A stretch of DNA of 60,260 nt, from the NCBI GenBank assembly GCA_000827495.1, contig KN817570.1, positions 15,013-75,272 of the forward strand, given 5' to 3'. Source of the DNA: Hypholoma sublateritium FD-334 SS-4. Lineage: Eukaryota; Basidiomycota; Agaricomycetes; Agaricales; Strophariaceae. A model generated the notes under the pieces. The model was not told the origin of the DNA. It ran no database searches and saw only the letters and a list, made by a program, of their open reading frames with translations. Positions 48,611 through 58,763 of this stretch are shown here, in pieces. The position numbers were made by a program, and so were the translations under genes. The first letter of the stretch is position 1. Every line of letters starts with the position of its first letter.

Positions 48611-49100
48611 CAGTCGACTCCCTCTTAACCCATACCTCTCGGTGGACAGCCAAAAGTATGGCTTATGAGAGAGTATGTACTTAGAGGGTGGTCNNNNNNN
48701 NNNNNNNNNNNNNNNNNNNNNNNNNNNNNNNNNNNNNNNNNNNNNNNNNNNNNNNNNNNNNNNNNNNNNNNNNNNNNNNNNNNNNNNNNNNNNNNNNNNN
48801 NNNNNNNNNNNNNNNNNNNNATATTTTTGACTTATGGAGCTACGCCTATGCTTCCCATCAGTCTGGTCTGTACTTTCAGTGAAATTATTTGGACATTAGC
48901 ACCAAATTAGCACAGAATCTGAATTAATTCGGCCCATATACCTATGGGTTTTTCTCCGGAAGGGGTATGGGTTATGGGTTATTGAGGTTGTATGGGTTAT
49001 GGTTTGCATTTCCCTGCGAACCAACTTGGTGGACTGAAAAAAGTATGGGTTATATGGGGGTATGGGTTATGCGGGCTATGGATTAAGAGGGAGTCGACTG
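48611..49100. mobile_element. non-autonomous pogo/Tc1-type TIR element, TA target site
   Basis: Terminal inverted repeats begin CAGTCGACTCCCTCTTAA at 48611 and mirror it at the right end (49083-49100). The match extends to about 24 nt with one mismatch. The element is flanked by TA on both sides (48609-48610 and 49101-49102). The sister monomer U1 has the unfilled site around 47170 (GGATACAGCAC). Size is 490 bp including 127 N. The visible interior has no gene but has several GGGTATGGGTTAT-like subrepeats. TA target duplication and CAGTCGAC ends fit the pogo/Fot1/Tigger group; the superfamily name is inferred. Confidence 0.85.
48694..48820. other. assembly gap, 127 N
   Basis: A run of N lies inside the TIR element. 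The true length and content of the element interior are therefore unknown. Confidence 0.99.
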
Positions 49101-49402
49101 TAAACAGCATGCACAATTGTGCATGCCCCTGGGCAAGTATCTCGCCATAGGAACGTGATACGAGCATCTTTCAGGGCCCAGCATTAATTATTCGTTGTGC
49201 GGTCGGTCCCTCCCGCACACCCCTCAGAGCAACGGAACAGGTTCGGAATGACGAGGGGGACTAATCATCTGCCCATCCACAGCCGTCCGATCGCTTGTTG
49301 TACTCCAGATTCGAGCATGCATACATACCATCCGTCTGTAAGTTGGCGCTGTTCCGCTCAGCCAGAGTCCGTCTAGCACGAGCGTCAACGACGCCCCCCG
49401 CA

Positions 49403-49689
49403 GGCGGCGAGCGTTCGTCGTCTTCACCGCCGCCGCGGCGCACGCCCGGCGCGCACATGCGGCGCGTCTCCCGTTCGTGTTTGCTGTGGCGGATGCGGGT
49501 GCGCGGTGTGCTCTGGGATATCTTTGCTGAATGCACTTTCGCTGGATAAACTGCCGCTGGACAAAACGCCGCTGGACACAACACACGCCGCTGGCCAACA
49601 CACGCTGCTGGATAAAATACGACGCCGTTGCCGCGCACAGGGCGGGGTACAAGCACCTCGCGGGCGGCGCCGCGGCGGCGAATTTGTAG
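49403..49689 (+). pseudogene. ligase 2 tail fragment F3
   Basis: This is another copy of the ligase 2 end. It has the GCGTTCGTCGTC exon 17 piece, the last intron with an expanded minisatellite (49537-49620), then a short exon 18 piece (GGGGTACAAGCACCTCGCGGG) running into GCGGCGGCGAA and TTGTAG, so AKL is lost. It is non-functional. It occupies the same place in dimer B as F1 in dimer A. Confidence 0.82.
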
Positions 49690-49849
49690 ATGCCTACCTC
49701 CCTCACTATGGTTGGGAACATGCATATTTGTATCTGACTTGGATAGATATATGTATGTGCGGTAGAGAATAGAACATGGAAGTAGATGGTGTCGGGTGTT
49801 GGCAGTTGCTACCTAGCGTACTATTTTCACTGCCAGGGGCGACGCGAAA

Positions 49850-50554
49850 GAGGGATCGTTCGATTGCTACCTCTCGATTCAGACTCCGCGCGGGGATATC
49901 CCTTTCTCGTGGTTTCTAAGTGGCTCCCGTCTTGCTCCCGCACCTCGTATGTGCACTGCGCACTCCAAATGGCATATATACAGCCCACTAGAAATGGTAT
50001 TTGTCTTTTATATACGTACATCTATCTAATTTGTATGCTTCAGCTTTACCTCAGCTGCTTGAAAANNTTTCCTGTGCTCCAATTTCGCTCCAATTGCGCT
50101 TCTATCGCGCTGTTTTTCGAATATCTAATTATTTTACTCCAATAACCTTGTAAATTTCACTGTAAAAACTNTAAAACCACGGTTAAAGTCTATTTAATTT
50201 TTCACNTCTGTAGCAATCGTCTCGACAGTGCGTTTGTCGCTCGATTGTTCAAGAATTCAAAGAGGATGATTTCGTGTGACAGATCTTGTCACAGATGTTA
50301 TGATGTGTTGGTGAAACGTCGCTGTTGCCTATTGAAGAGCTCATAGTTGACTAATTTTTTTTTTTCGAGTGTTGAGGCGTATTATACCTTGAGATCTCAA
50401 AGTCAACTGTAATACAGTATTCAAGTTGGGATACTTCACTTTCTATATCTCTTTTGCTGATTTTACTGCGAGTCACGGCGTTGATGCCATCATCTCCATG
50501 CCGTTCGTATGCCGAGCGGTGCCTGAATCGAAAGGTAGCAATCGAACTACGACT
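49850..50554. mobile_element. non-autonomous Mutator-like TIR element, 10-bp target duplication
   Basis: Inverted repeats containing GTTCGATTGCTACCT, then TCGATTCAG and CCGC, lie at about 49858-49892 and, inverted, at about 50512-50546, with roughly four mismatches over 35 nt. The 10-mer CGACGCGAAA is duplicated on both sides (49840-49849 and 50555-50564). Monomer U2 shows the unfilled equivalent near 47935 (GGGGCGACACGAAACCCGG). The 705-bp interior is AT-rich and non-coding, with four single N. A 9-10 bp duplication suggests a MULE-type element mobilised in trans. The outermost few bases of the two ends do not pair well. Confidence 0.75.
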
Positions 50555-50946
50555 CGACGCGAAACCCGACGATCCCCCGCGCTGGGAGTAAGTGATAGGC
50601 GAGATATATCCTTAATGTGTGTGCATGGGTGGGTAGCTCGCCATGGGGACGGGCGTCTTTCGGGGGGCAGGGGTACTTGGTTGTGGGAGGGACTATGTAC
50701 ATAGTGCCGAAGAACAGATGGGGGCCGGACTGATTATCCAACCAGCCGTCTGGTCGCCTTGATCGTTCTCGGATTCAAGCATGCATGCCCTCCGTCTAAA
50801 TTCTGAATGTTAAGTATTGAGCACTGTTCCGGTCACGATGCGACGCCTGCGCGGGCGCCAACAACGGCCCTCGGGAGTAATCAATATTGCCTGTTGCATG
50901 ATGCCCGGCGCCTATCCGCGACGCCGTCATATGCATCCCATCCATC

Positions 50947-51562
50947 GTCAGCGCTGGGAGTCAGGTTACGCCTGGATCTGGACGTGCTTGAAAAATGAAA
51001 TGCTATCCTGACACCCGCGAAGGCCGACGCACGGGTCGCACGGTGAGCGCCGCCCGCGTTGGTCTGGGCCGCAGTCCTCTTTGGTGTGCGGTGCGTCGGA
51101 GTGGTGTGCGGTCTACTGGCTGGGTGCGCCGGGGGTCGTGCAAGGGAAACAGGCGCGCGACACGGAGATACGGGGGTGCTGCGCGCGGCTGGGCAGCAAC
51201 CCTTGGCAGGCGGGGGAAGGGCACCGCGCAGCGGGACGCTGCCGGAGATGCGCCGGCCCCGGCCGGCCGTGTGCGAGCCTATCAGCGCGCGGCCGGACAT
51301 TAGGCGGGGCAGCTGTCAGTGGTGCCACGCACGTATCGGCCGGGGGGCTACATACTAATTCTCCGAGCATGCCGCCCGCCTCTGCCCTGCGTGCACGGGG
51401 GCGAGGAGGGGCGGGGCGGGCAGCGCGCTGGGTGCGCGCACTGATCGGGGGGGTGATGCGGGCGCACTGCGCCTGCGTGCGGATGACGTAAAGAGGGGTA
51501 TCCGGGGTCCCAGCGTGAGATTTGATCTTTTGTGTGGTTGGCTGCTCTTGCGCCGTCCCTCC
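50947..51562. other. GC-rich intergenic after the array
   Basis: Homology to the array ends near 50946. The rest is very GC-rich upstream sequence of the membrane protein gene. Long frames on the minus strand are compositional artefacts. No clear promoter motif is seen. Confidence 0.4.
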
Positions 51563-52930
51563 ATGTCGTGGTCCTCGCTCCCCCCCGCCTTCCCCGCCGC
51601 CGCCCAGCCCGCCCCGACGCCGCCGCCGCTGCTGCTGCCGCCTGTTAAGCGCCGGCGCACGGCACTGCGTGCGCGGCAGACGATCACGGACCAGGCGCAG
51701 GTCAGCCAGGCGGAGGTCGACTGCCAGCTCAACTCGGGCAACAACGTCATCTCGTGCTTCCCCACCGCCGCCACCGTCGTCCCCCAGCACCAGTGGGCCT
51801 CGTTTGTCTGTGAGTGGCTCGTTCTCTGGTAGTGGCCCCCGCTCATAGGCGCAGGGAACTCGCGGCGCCCCGAGCTGACGCAGACGAACTTCGTCAACAT
51901 CTTCCTCTTCCGCGCCGACTCGCAGGAGCAGGTCCTCAACATGACGAACCAGGCGAACCCGACCGACCGCGCGGGCGTGCGCACGGCGCAGGTCGACGAC
52001 GCCTGGTTCGGCGCGCAGGGCCTGCAGTTCAACGGGAGCAACATCTCGTACCCCTTCTACTGGATCATCACCCGCGCCGACGCCGTGCTCGACGCGAACG
52101 CCGTGCCCCAGGCGACCTTCACCGCCGTGCAGACCGCCGTCCTCGACTCCGTCGCCGCCGCCCAGTCCTCCGCCGCCGCCGCCTCCTCCGCCGCAGCCTC
52201 GTCCGCCTCTGCCGCCGCCGCCTCCTCCTCCTCCCTCGCCGCTGCCTCCTCAGCCTCCGCCTCCTCAGTCTCCGCCGCCTCCGCCTCGGCGTCCCGCTCC
52301 TCTGCGTCCTCATCACCCACATCGGGCACGGGCTCCGTGCAGCACGCCGCGGCCGGCGCGCCCTTCCCGCGCTGGGCGATCGCCGTCATCGTCGTGCTCG
52401 GCTTCGCCGCGATCGCCGCGACGTGCATCCTTGCCTTCCTCGTCCTGCGCCGCCTGCGGCGCGCGCGCGACGCCGGCTCCGCGCGGAACAGCATCGGCAG
52501 CGCGTCGCCGATGATGCCGCGCGAGCAGCCCGACATGGCGCAGCGCTACGACGCGGGCTCGCCGCTCCTCCCGCCGCCGCCCCCCGGCGGCGCTGGCGTT
52601 GGTGCGGTAGGGGGGGTGGGGGGGACAGGAACGACGCACGACGCGGCGTCGACGATCAGCGATAGCGGGGGCCCGTTCAGCGGCGCGGACGCGGCGATCA
52701 TGGCGGATGCGTTCCGCAAGATGCTGCGCAAGCCGGACTTTGCGGAGGGCGCGGTCGCAGAGGGCGACAGCCCCGGCGCCGACGGGGCAGAGGAGGAGGA
52801 CGTCGCGGCCGCCGCCGCGGCGAGCACGAGCAACATCGTGCTGAGCCGCGAGCTCGCGGAGGAGGGGCGCGATATCCGCAGTGTGAGCTCGTCACGGGGC
52901 GTCAAGGTCGAGACGCGGCCTGAGCGGTAG
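51563..52930 (+). CDS. single-pass membrane protein with Ser/Ala-rich stalk, 440 aa
   Basis: Exons 51563-51809 and 51855-52930, with a 45-nt intron and phase 1. The ectodomain begins near VDCQLNSGNNVISCFPT and continues with QHQWASFVWNSRRPELTQTN, then NMTN and NGSNISYPFYW with possible N-glycosylation sites. A Ser/Ala-rich stalk follows, then one transmembrane helix (AIAVIVVLGFAAIAATCILAFLVL), a basic RRLRRAR stop-transfer, and a cytosolic tail of about 150 residues with a Gly/Pro stretch. I recognise this as a fungal membrane protein type but know no named family. The modelled N terminus (MSWSSLPPAF) lacks a signal peptide, so the true start may lie in an unrecognised upstream exon. Confidence 0.7.
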
Positions 52931-54999
52931 GCGCGTATGTGTCGTTTCGTGTTGGGTTCGGTTCTGTTTGTTCTGTGTCTCTCTGTGATTTTTGCTCAAC
53001 CCGCTCATTTTTTCCATTTTCATTTTTACAATTTTTGGCTCCCGTTTTTCGCACATACGCAATTCCTTCCGCCTCGTATCTTATTCTGGCCCTAGACCCC
53101 CGTCCCTCTCCTCTCCTCCTCACCCCACCGCCCCCACCCCTCCCCCCCGCCGCCCTTCCGCCGCCTGTCTGCACCTCCCCCTCCCAGCCTGCCCGACCTC
53201 CTGCCTACCACCCCCTGCATCCGCCCGCCCGCCCGCCTCACCGTCCGCACCTACCTACGCCTACGCCTACCGTACCCGCCGCGCGCCGCACAGGACACTT
53301 GCCTTTCGTCGCGGCCCCGCGCGCGCTTTATATCCGCTGTTGACGCTTTTATACCTTACCCCCCATCCCCATCCCTGCGGCGCCCTGTTTCGTCCGTCCC
53401 CTATTCGTCCGTTGGTTCTGAGTTGAAGTTGAAGTTGTTCTGCATACACCGTGTTTTTCTGTGTCGTACATACATCGTTTTTCAGTTCGCTCCTGCGCTG
53501 TGTTGTGTGTGTGTGTTGTGTTGAGGTGGTGTGAAATCGACGGTTTGATGTGCGTGCGTGCGTGCGTGCCTGTGTCCTGGGTTCGGAGGTGTGCGAGGTG
53601 AGTGACGTTTTCATTTCGGTTTTTTTCGGCGCTTCTGCGCTTTTTTGGGCTGGGGGTGGGTTTTTTGGGAGGTGTTTTTGGAGGCGCGACGTTTTTCCGG
53701 GGGGTGGCTATTGTGTTCGCGCGCCGCGCTGTGTGCTAGCGCGTGTATTTTCGTGGACGGGGCTCACACGCGTCTATTCTAGGTACGCCCTCCCACTCGC
53801 GCGCCGTGCGTCCGTCCGCCCCGTTCCTCGACACCCCCTTTTCGTGGTGCTGGTACTTTAGTACTCTACTCCAGCAGAAGGGGGACAGTGCCGCCGCACT
53901 GTTCGCTCGCTGACTCTGGTGTGTCTGGGGGCTCGCAGATGAAGATCAGCGGGCATGACGCGCGGGGTGACGATGCGCTGGTATTAGAACTGCACCCGGG
54001 GTGGCGCGTGGCGTGCGAGGCGCGTGGGCCCTGGGGCCGCCGGGCTGGATTGGGCAGGTGGGTGGGTGCGGTCTGGTGCGGTGCGGGGCCGGACTCGGGC
54101 TCGGTGTTGGTGCCTGAGTGTAGAGTCGACGCCGCCCGCCGCCCGCGTCCGCACACCCGTCCGCGCATGCACACGCCCGCCACGCACACCAGTGCTCCGC
54201 CCGTCTGAGGAGCCCGCAGCACTCCCCTTGTCCACTTTCCCTACCCTGTCCTTATCCACTTGTCCCCTTTCCCTGCCCTTATCCTCCAACCAATCCCCAC
54301 CAACCAACCAACCACCACCCACCCAGACCCACCCCTTTACCCATCAACCAATCCTCACCAACCAACCACCCTCACCCAATCCTCACCCACCACCCACCCC
54401 CCGGCCGCACGCCCGGCGCGAGGGCTTCATTCCCCGCTGCGCGGCGTGTCTCGCCCGCACCGTGCCCGCACGAGGCGCGCCCCGCTGGCACCGCCGGCAT
54501 CGCCCGGCGGCGTGCGAAATTCTTTGTGCGAGGGTTGATCGTGATCGTGGGCGTGCTGGTTAAGGGTGGGTGGGTGTTGATTCGGGGGTGGGTGTTGGGA
54601 TTCGGGCCGGGGCGTGCGCGTGGAGGGGTGGGAGGGGTGGACGGAGTGGGGGGAACGCATGGGAACGCATGGGAGGCNCCCGGCCGGCGTGCGGGCAGGC
54701 GGGGGATCGCATCGCGCGCAGTGCGGGGGGGTGGTCAGCGCGCGTGCGCGTTCGTTCGTTCGTTCCGCCATCAGAGGCACCGGAGGCATGCCCGTTCCGC
54801 CGTAGGAGGCGCAGGCTGAGCCGCACCCCCGCCGACGACCGCCCCGGGCCCGCGGCCTGCTCGGAGCCCGCTGGCGGCTCCCCTGACACCGCTGTGCACG
54901 ACAGCGCGCATGCGTGCACGCCGTCCATCGCCTCGCCGTCGCCGGCAGTCGGAGGTCGGAGGTCGGACTAGGCGGGAGGTCGGCGGTCGGCGTGCGCTG

Positions 55000-55700
55000 C
55001 GCGTGCCTGTCGATGCAGCGTGCGGCGCGCGTGGCCGTCCCCCCGCGCGCGTGTCGCGCGCCGCGTCTTCGCACTTCGTGCGGGGCACGCGTCGAGCCCG
55101 TGGTCTGCGCTGCGCCCTGCTCCCGTCCCTTCTCCCGAGCGCGCTTCGCTTCCGGGCGCCATCGGACACACACATACACACACCACCATCAATCCACAAC
55201 ACAACACAACCCGGTGCACCACGCGCTGCGCGCTCACATCGTTTAACTTTCTATGTTCTTCCGTTCTCCTTTACCTCATCAATCAATCAATCAGTTGCAC
55301 TTGTACTCTACCCACCCACCCGACCCGCCCGCCGCGCCCGCACGCCTTCTTGACACCCCCACGCATGTATTATATCCGCGCGCGGTGGGCGCCCCACGCT
55401 CCTTACCTTTCTTTGATTTTTCTTGTGTTTTCGTTCCGCACGGCTATCCTACCTCTCGTCGTCCGCATTTATTTACTACTTATGTCTATCGTTCTCGTCT
55501 CCGCTTGTGACGAATGGGAATACTGTCCTATCCTACGTGCGCTGGGAAAATGGTCAAATGTCGTGCAAGCGCCGCGCCGGTCTTCGTGCGCCGGTCTTTG
55601 CGCCTGTGTCATGTTTCTATAGCGAGCGTCGAGACATGCCGTGCAGGTGCTCGAATTACGTGTTTTATAATCTGCGCCCGCCGTCATCCAGGCGTTTTGC
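55000..55700. repeat. intergenic block R1
   Basis: This is the first of three related non-coding blocks. Shared landmarks, in order: GTCGATGCAGCGTGC, a pyrimidine-rich tract with CAATCAATC, CGCATGTATTAT, TGCGCTGGGAAAATGGTC, TTTCTATAGCGAGCGTCGAGACAT and CCGCCGTCATCC. It contains no supported gene. Confidence 0.6.
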
Positions 55701-56270
55701 TTCGCCGCTGGTGCGACTCACGCACACGCGCTGCGCGCGCGGACCCGGCACATCGTCTCTTATGTTCTTTGCGTTCTCCTCTATCCTCATCAATCAATCG
55801 ACTGCACATGTGCTCTGCCCACCCACTCACCCGACCCGCCCGCCACGCCCCCGCGCCTTCTTGACGCCACCTCCAGCCCCACGCATGTATTATTACCGCG
55901 CGCGCAGTGGGCGCCCCGCGCTCCTCAACCCCTCTTTCTTTTCTTTGGTGTTTTTCTCGTGTATTTCGCTCCGCAGGCTATCCTATCCCCTCCTCGTCGG
56001 CCGCGTTTATCTGCTACTCTTGTCTATCGTTCTCTCCGCTTCCGCCGAATGGAATAACGCCCTATGTGCGCTGGGAAAATGGTCGAGAGGGGCAGGTATC
56101 GTGCAGCTTGAAGCGCGGCGCCGTTCTTCGTGCGCCTGTTATGTTCCTATGGCGAGCGTCGAGACATACCATGCGAGTGGCTTTTGTATTCTACGCTCGC
56201 GGGTGCCGCCCGCCGTTATCCTGCGTTTTGATGCACCGCTGGTGCAACGGCCTGGGATGCTTGCTCGGTA
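55701..56270. repeat. intergenic block R2
   Basis: This is the second copy, directly after R1. Landmarks include CATCAATCAATCG, CGCATGTATTATTACC, TGCGCTGGGAAAATGGTC, TGTTCCTATGGCGAGCGTCG and CCGCCCGCCGTTATCC. The match to R1 is partial and interrupted by small indels. The GTCGATGCAGCGTGC start present in R1 and R3 is missing. Confidence 0.6.
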
Positions 56271-56597
56271 AAAATGACAAAATATACTTAACATCTAGCT
56301 GACACTCAAACGTCTAAAAGCGAATTTTTTAACAATTTGCAACAAACATAAACGTGTATCTACAGGATTGCATTGGCCCAGTGTTTACGATAGCGCTCGT
56401 AATCACACCGTTGCGAGCGTTGTGAATCCAAAATTAATATTTAAATGTAGCTCATAATATGGAGACAGTCAGTAATACCTGGACTGGCACTCTGGACAGA
56501 AGTATACCATATATCACAGACAACTACTCGCATTTATCCAGGCTCCCCCATATGCTACGAGGCGGATACCTACACAAGATCCGACCTACACAGCCGG

Positions 56598-56921
56598 CTA
56601 GCACAATACCCAGACAAACAGCCAGCGGAGGCGCGGCGTGACATGCGGCGAGAAACGCTCGCTGACCACTCGTGCGCCACGCGGCCGGTGCCCGGCCCAC
56701 GCCGCCTGGAATGCGCGCGGGAGGTGCGCCCAGCGATCGTACGCGAAGTACAGCCTGCCCGGCGACCCGAGCTGCGCCGCCGTGAGCGCGCGGCGAATGT
56801 CGTCGACGAAGCGCAGCGCCTGCGTGGCGGTGAAGCGACGCGCGATGCAGCGCGTGGTCATCCCGTCGAGCAGGGGCGCGTCGCGCGAGATGATGTACTG
56901 GACGCTGCACGTGATGTTCAT
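56598..56921 (-). pseudogene. kinase-like gene fragment, C-terminal tail, inverted
   Basis: The minus strand encodes APLLDGMTTRCIARRFTATQ, then ALRFVDDIRRALTAAQL, YFAYDRWAHLPRAFQAAW and SPHVTPRLRW. It is collinear with the C-terminal exon of the intact kinase-like gene (APLLDTLTTRTVARRFTAAQ..., EYDRWQHLPAEFQAAW, SPHVTPYLCW). The kinase core, start and upstream exons are absent, so it is a tail remnant. It lies head to head with the intact copy, whose promoter region begins right after it. Confidence 0.85.
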
Positions 56922-56939
56922 TTATCCGCTACACAAGGC

Positions 56940-57119
56940 TATGTACACATATTCTCAACTTCAACTTGAAGTTGTTCTCAACGTTCTGTCAACTTCAGCT
57001 TGTTTTCTACTTGTTCCTACGTATCCTTGTACCCGTCGCCGCAGGCCGCACCTCGTGCACGCGCCTCCCCCGATTTATGGAAAAGCCATAAAGCAGCGCG
57101 TCTCACCAACTTCCGCGGA
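56940..57119 (+). promoter_or_regulatory. conserved 5' flank of the kinase-like gene
   Basis: The flank shares two exact blocks with the flank of the downstream copy (59920-60060): CTACGTATCCTTGTA (57017-57031 and 59965-59979) and ATAAAGCAGCGCGTCTC (57088-57104 and 60036-60052). In the second copy the latter follows TT to make a TATAAA box. Here it reads CATAAA. Repeated CTTCAACTT/AAGTTGAAG-type strings lie upstream. Conservation suggests a core promoter or simply recent duplication. Confidence 0.5.
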
Positions 57120-58763
57120 ATGGATCCGACCATTTCGCCAGACGACGCCATCACGCAAATACTTCTGGGCGACGGGGACGCAGACCCCGTCGCGCCCGAG
57201 CTCTTCTGGGACGCGCCGGCCACCGTGCATTGGTTCAGCGCGCGGGGCTACACGTTGTATAAGCGGGTATATTATGAAGATTCACCCACGGAATGGACCG
57301 TTCCAAGCCTCCCGTTCGACGATGTTCTGGAGAGCAACTACCCATATGCAGGGTACGACACGGCCACTCCTTATGCCAACGCGCAGCCGCTCCGAACAGC
57401 GGAGCTGAATGTGAGCCCACGGCTTGGAATTTGTCCAAACGCTAACTTCATCACAGGGGAAATTAGCGTATGCGCAAGACACCGAACTGCGTCACGTCGC
57501 CATAAAAGCCATCTTTGACGACAGCGAGGAGCACCGTATCCTGCGCTATCTACGTACGCAGAGTCTGGACACGCTTGAGGAAAACTGCATCCTACCGGTG
57601 CTCGATATACTTCCCTACGGAAAAAACCTGTGTTTTGTGGTCATGCCCAGGTTATTTTGTCTGTGTCCTGAATTTGCAGTGCATATTGTTGACTGGAATA
57701 TCAAGGTGGGACAAGATATTGCACCCCCCAGAGTCATTTACTACGCTCGAAGTCCTGGACATCATCCAGTCTTTTCTAAAGGTCAGCACACCAGCTCCTG
57801 GTCTATCCCCCAAGGTGACCTTTGTCTATTGCAGGGCTTGGCTTTTCTGCACAGTCATAATATCGTACATCATGTACGCATATTCCCCCTTTATTTTGAG
57901 GGACATTTGCTGAGGCCGCATTGCAGGACATGAAAATGGACAACATGCTCACTGACTATTACAGAGACGACGGTGTCATCTTCGGATCCGGCGTCATAGA
58001 CAAGACCCGTACGGCGCTGCGTGCCCAGGGCAAGCTGCGCTATGCACTAATCGACTACGACGTGTCCTTCATGGTCCCCCCCGAGATCAAACACGAGGAG
58101 TACACCCTCCCGTACTTCAAAGCGTGGATCGGGACGTGGGACTGCCAGCCCTACGACAACCAGCAGGCGGAATACGAGTACAAGCCGTTCGCGTACGACG
58201 TGGGCGGCGCGGGTGTCGCGCTCTGCAACATTCTCAAGGCACGCCCCACCCCGCTCTGCCGTGCGCTGATCGATTACTATTAACGCGCATGCATACAGGG
58301 CCACGAGCGGTACATCCCCATGCTCGCGCCCCTGCTCGACACGCTGACCACGCGCACAGTAGCCCGCCGGTTCACCGCCGCCCAAGCACTGCGCTTCGCC
58401 GCGGACATCCGCCGCCCGCTCACCGCCGCGCAGCTCGCGACGCCGCACGTGCGCGTCGGGCTGATCAGCGGGCAGTACTTCGAGTACGACCGCTGGCAGC
58501 ACCTCCCCGCCGAGTTCCAGGCCGCGTGGGCGGCGTACCGCGAGCCGCCGGAGCCCGCGGTGCGCCGGGCGCGGCGGGCGGTGCACTGGTGGGTGTGCGA
58601 CCACGTCTCGCCGCATGTTACGCCGTACCTCTGCTGGCTCTGCGCCGCCGTGGCGGCGGTGCCGCGCTCCGTGTGGGCGCGCTTCGCGCGTGTGGGTAGG
58701 ATCCTGCATGCGTACCTAAATCGCAGCGTATGGTCCAGGGGCCGCCGGGAGAAACGAGCGTAG
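57120..58763 (+). CDS. kinase-like domain protein, 458 aa, 6 exons
   Basis: Exons 57120-57410, 57457-57650, 57706-57781, 57835-57873, 57927-58238 and 58299-58763. Phases agree. The last intron is GC-AG (GCACGC donor). The N terminus (TVHWFSARGYTLYKRVY) is typical of a lineage-specific agaricomycete kinase-like family. Landmarks of the protein kinase fold: VAIK with Lys114, FLHSHNIVHHDMKMDN with Asp201, Lys203 and Asn206, DYD in place of DFG (243-245), and FAYDVGGAGVAL as the F-helix region. The glycine loop is not evident. The catalytic-loop Arg of HRD is His. The C-terminal exon (RFTAAQALRF, YDRWQHLPAEFQAAW) is family-specific and ends with a hydrophobic stretch. Activity is plausible but unproven. 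No pathway is known. Confidence 0.82.

Larger units (their letters stand above)
48441..50946 (+). repeat. array dimer B, with two transposon insertions
   Basis: This is the second copy of the dimer: flank U3 (48441-49402, interrupted by a TA-flanked TIR element), tail fragment F3 (49403-49689) and flank U4 (49690-50946, interrupted by a Mutator-like TIR element). With the two elements removed, about 1.3 kb remains, close to the 1.36 kb of dimer A. U3 matches U1 and U4 matches U2 best (GGGGACGGGCGTCTTTCGG and ATCAATATTG blocks occur only in U2 and U4), which shows that a dimer was duplicated. Confidence 0.72.
52931..56597. other. GC-rich, low-complexity interval without a gene
   Basis: The interval begins with pyrimidine-rich sequence (CCCACC/ACCAACC runs, 53100-53280 and 54290-54400) and a (GTGC)n run near 53555. 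Many long frames appear on both strands, but they are driven by base composition and have no domain. From about 55000 it consists of two copies of a block that recurs downstream of the kinase gene (listed separately). One N lies at 54678. The last part, 56280-56597, is AT-rich. Confidence 0.45.

Noticed and set aside
48950..49075. GGGTTAT-like repeats as telomeric sequence
   Set aside because: They are irregular, lie inside a TIR element, and do not form a TTAGGG tract.
51113..55200. Several frames of 130-280 codons on both strands in GC-rich DNA
   Set aside because: They are compositional artefacts: Arg/Pro/Ala-rich, without domains, overlapping each other or the membrane protein exon.
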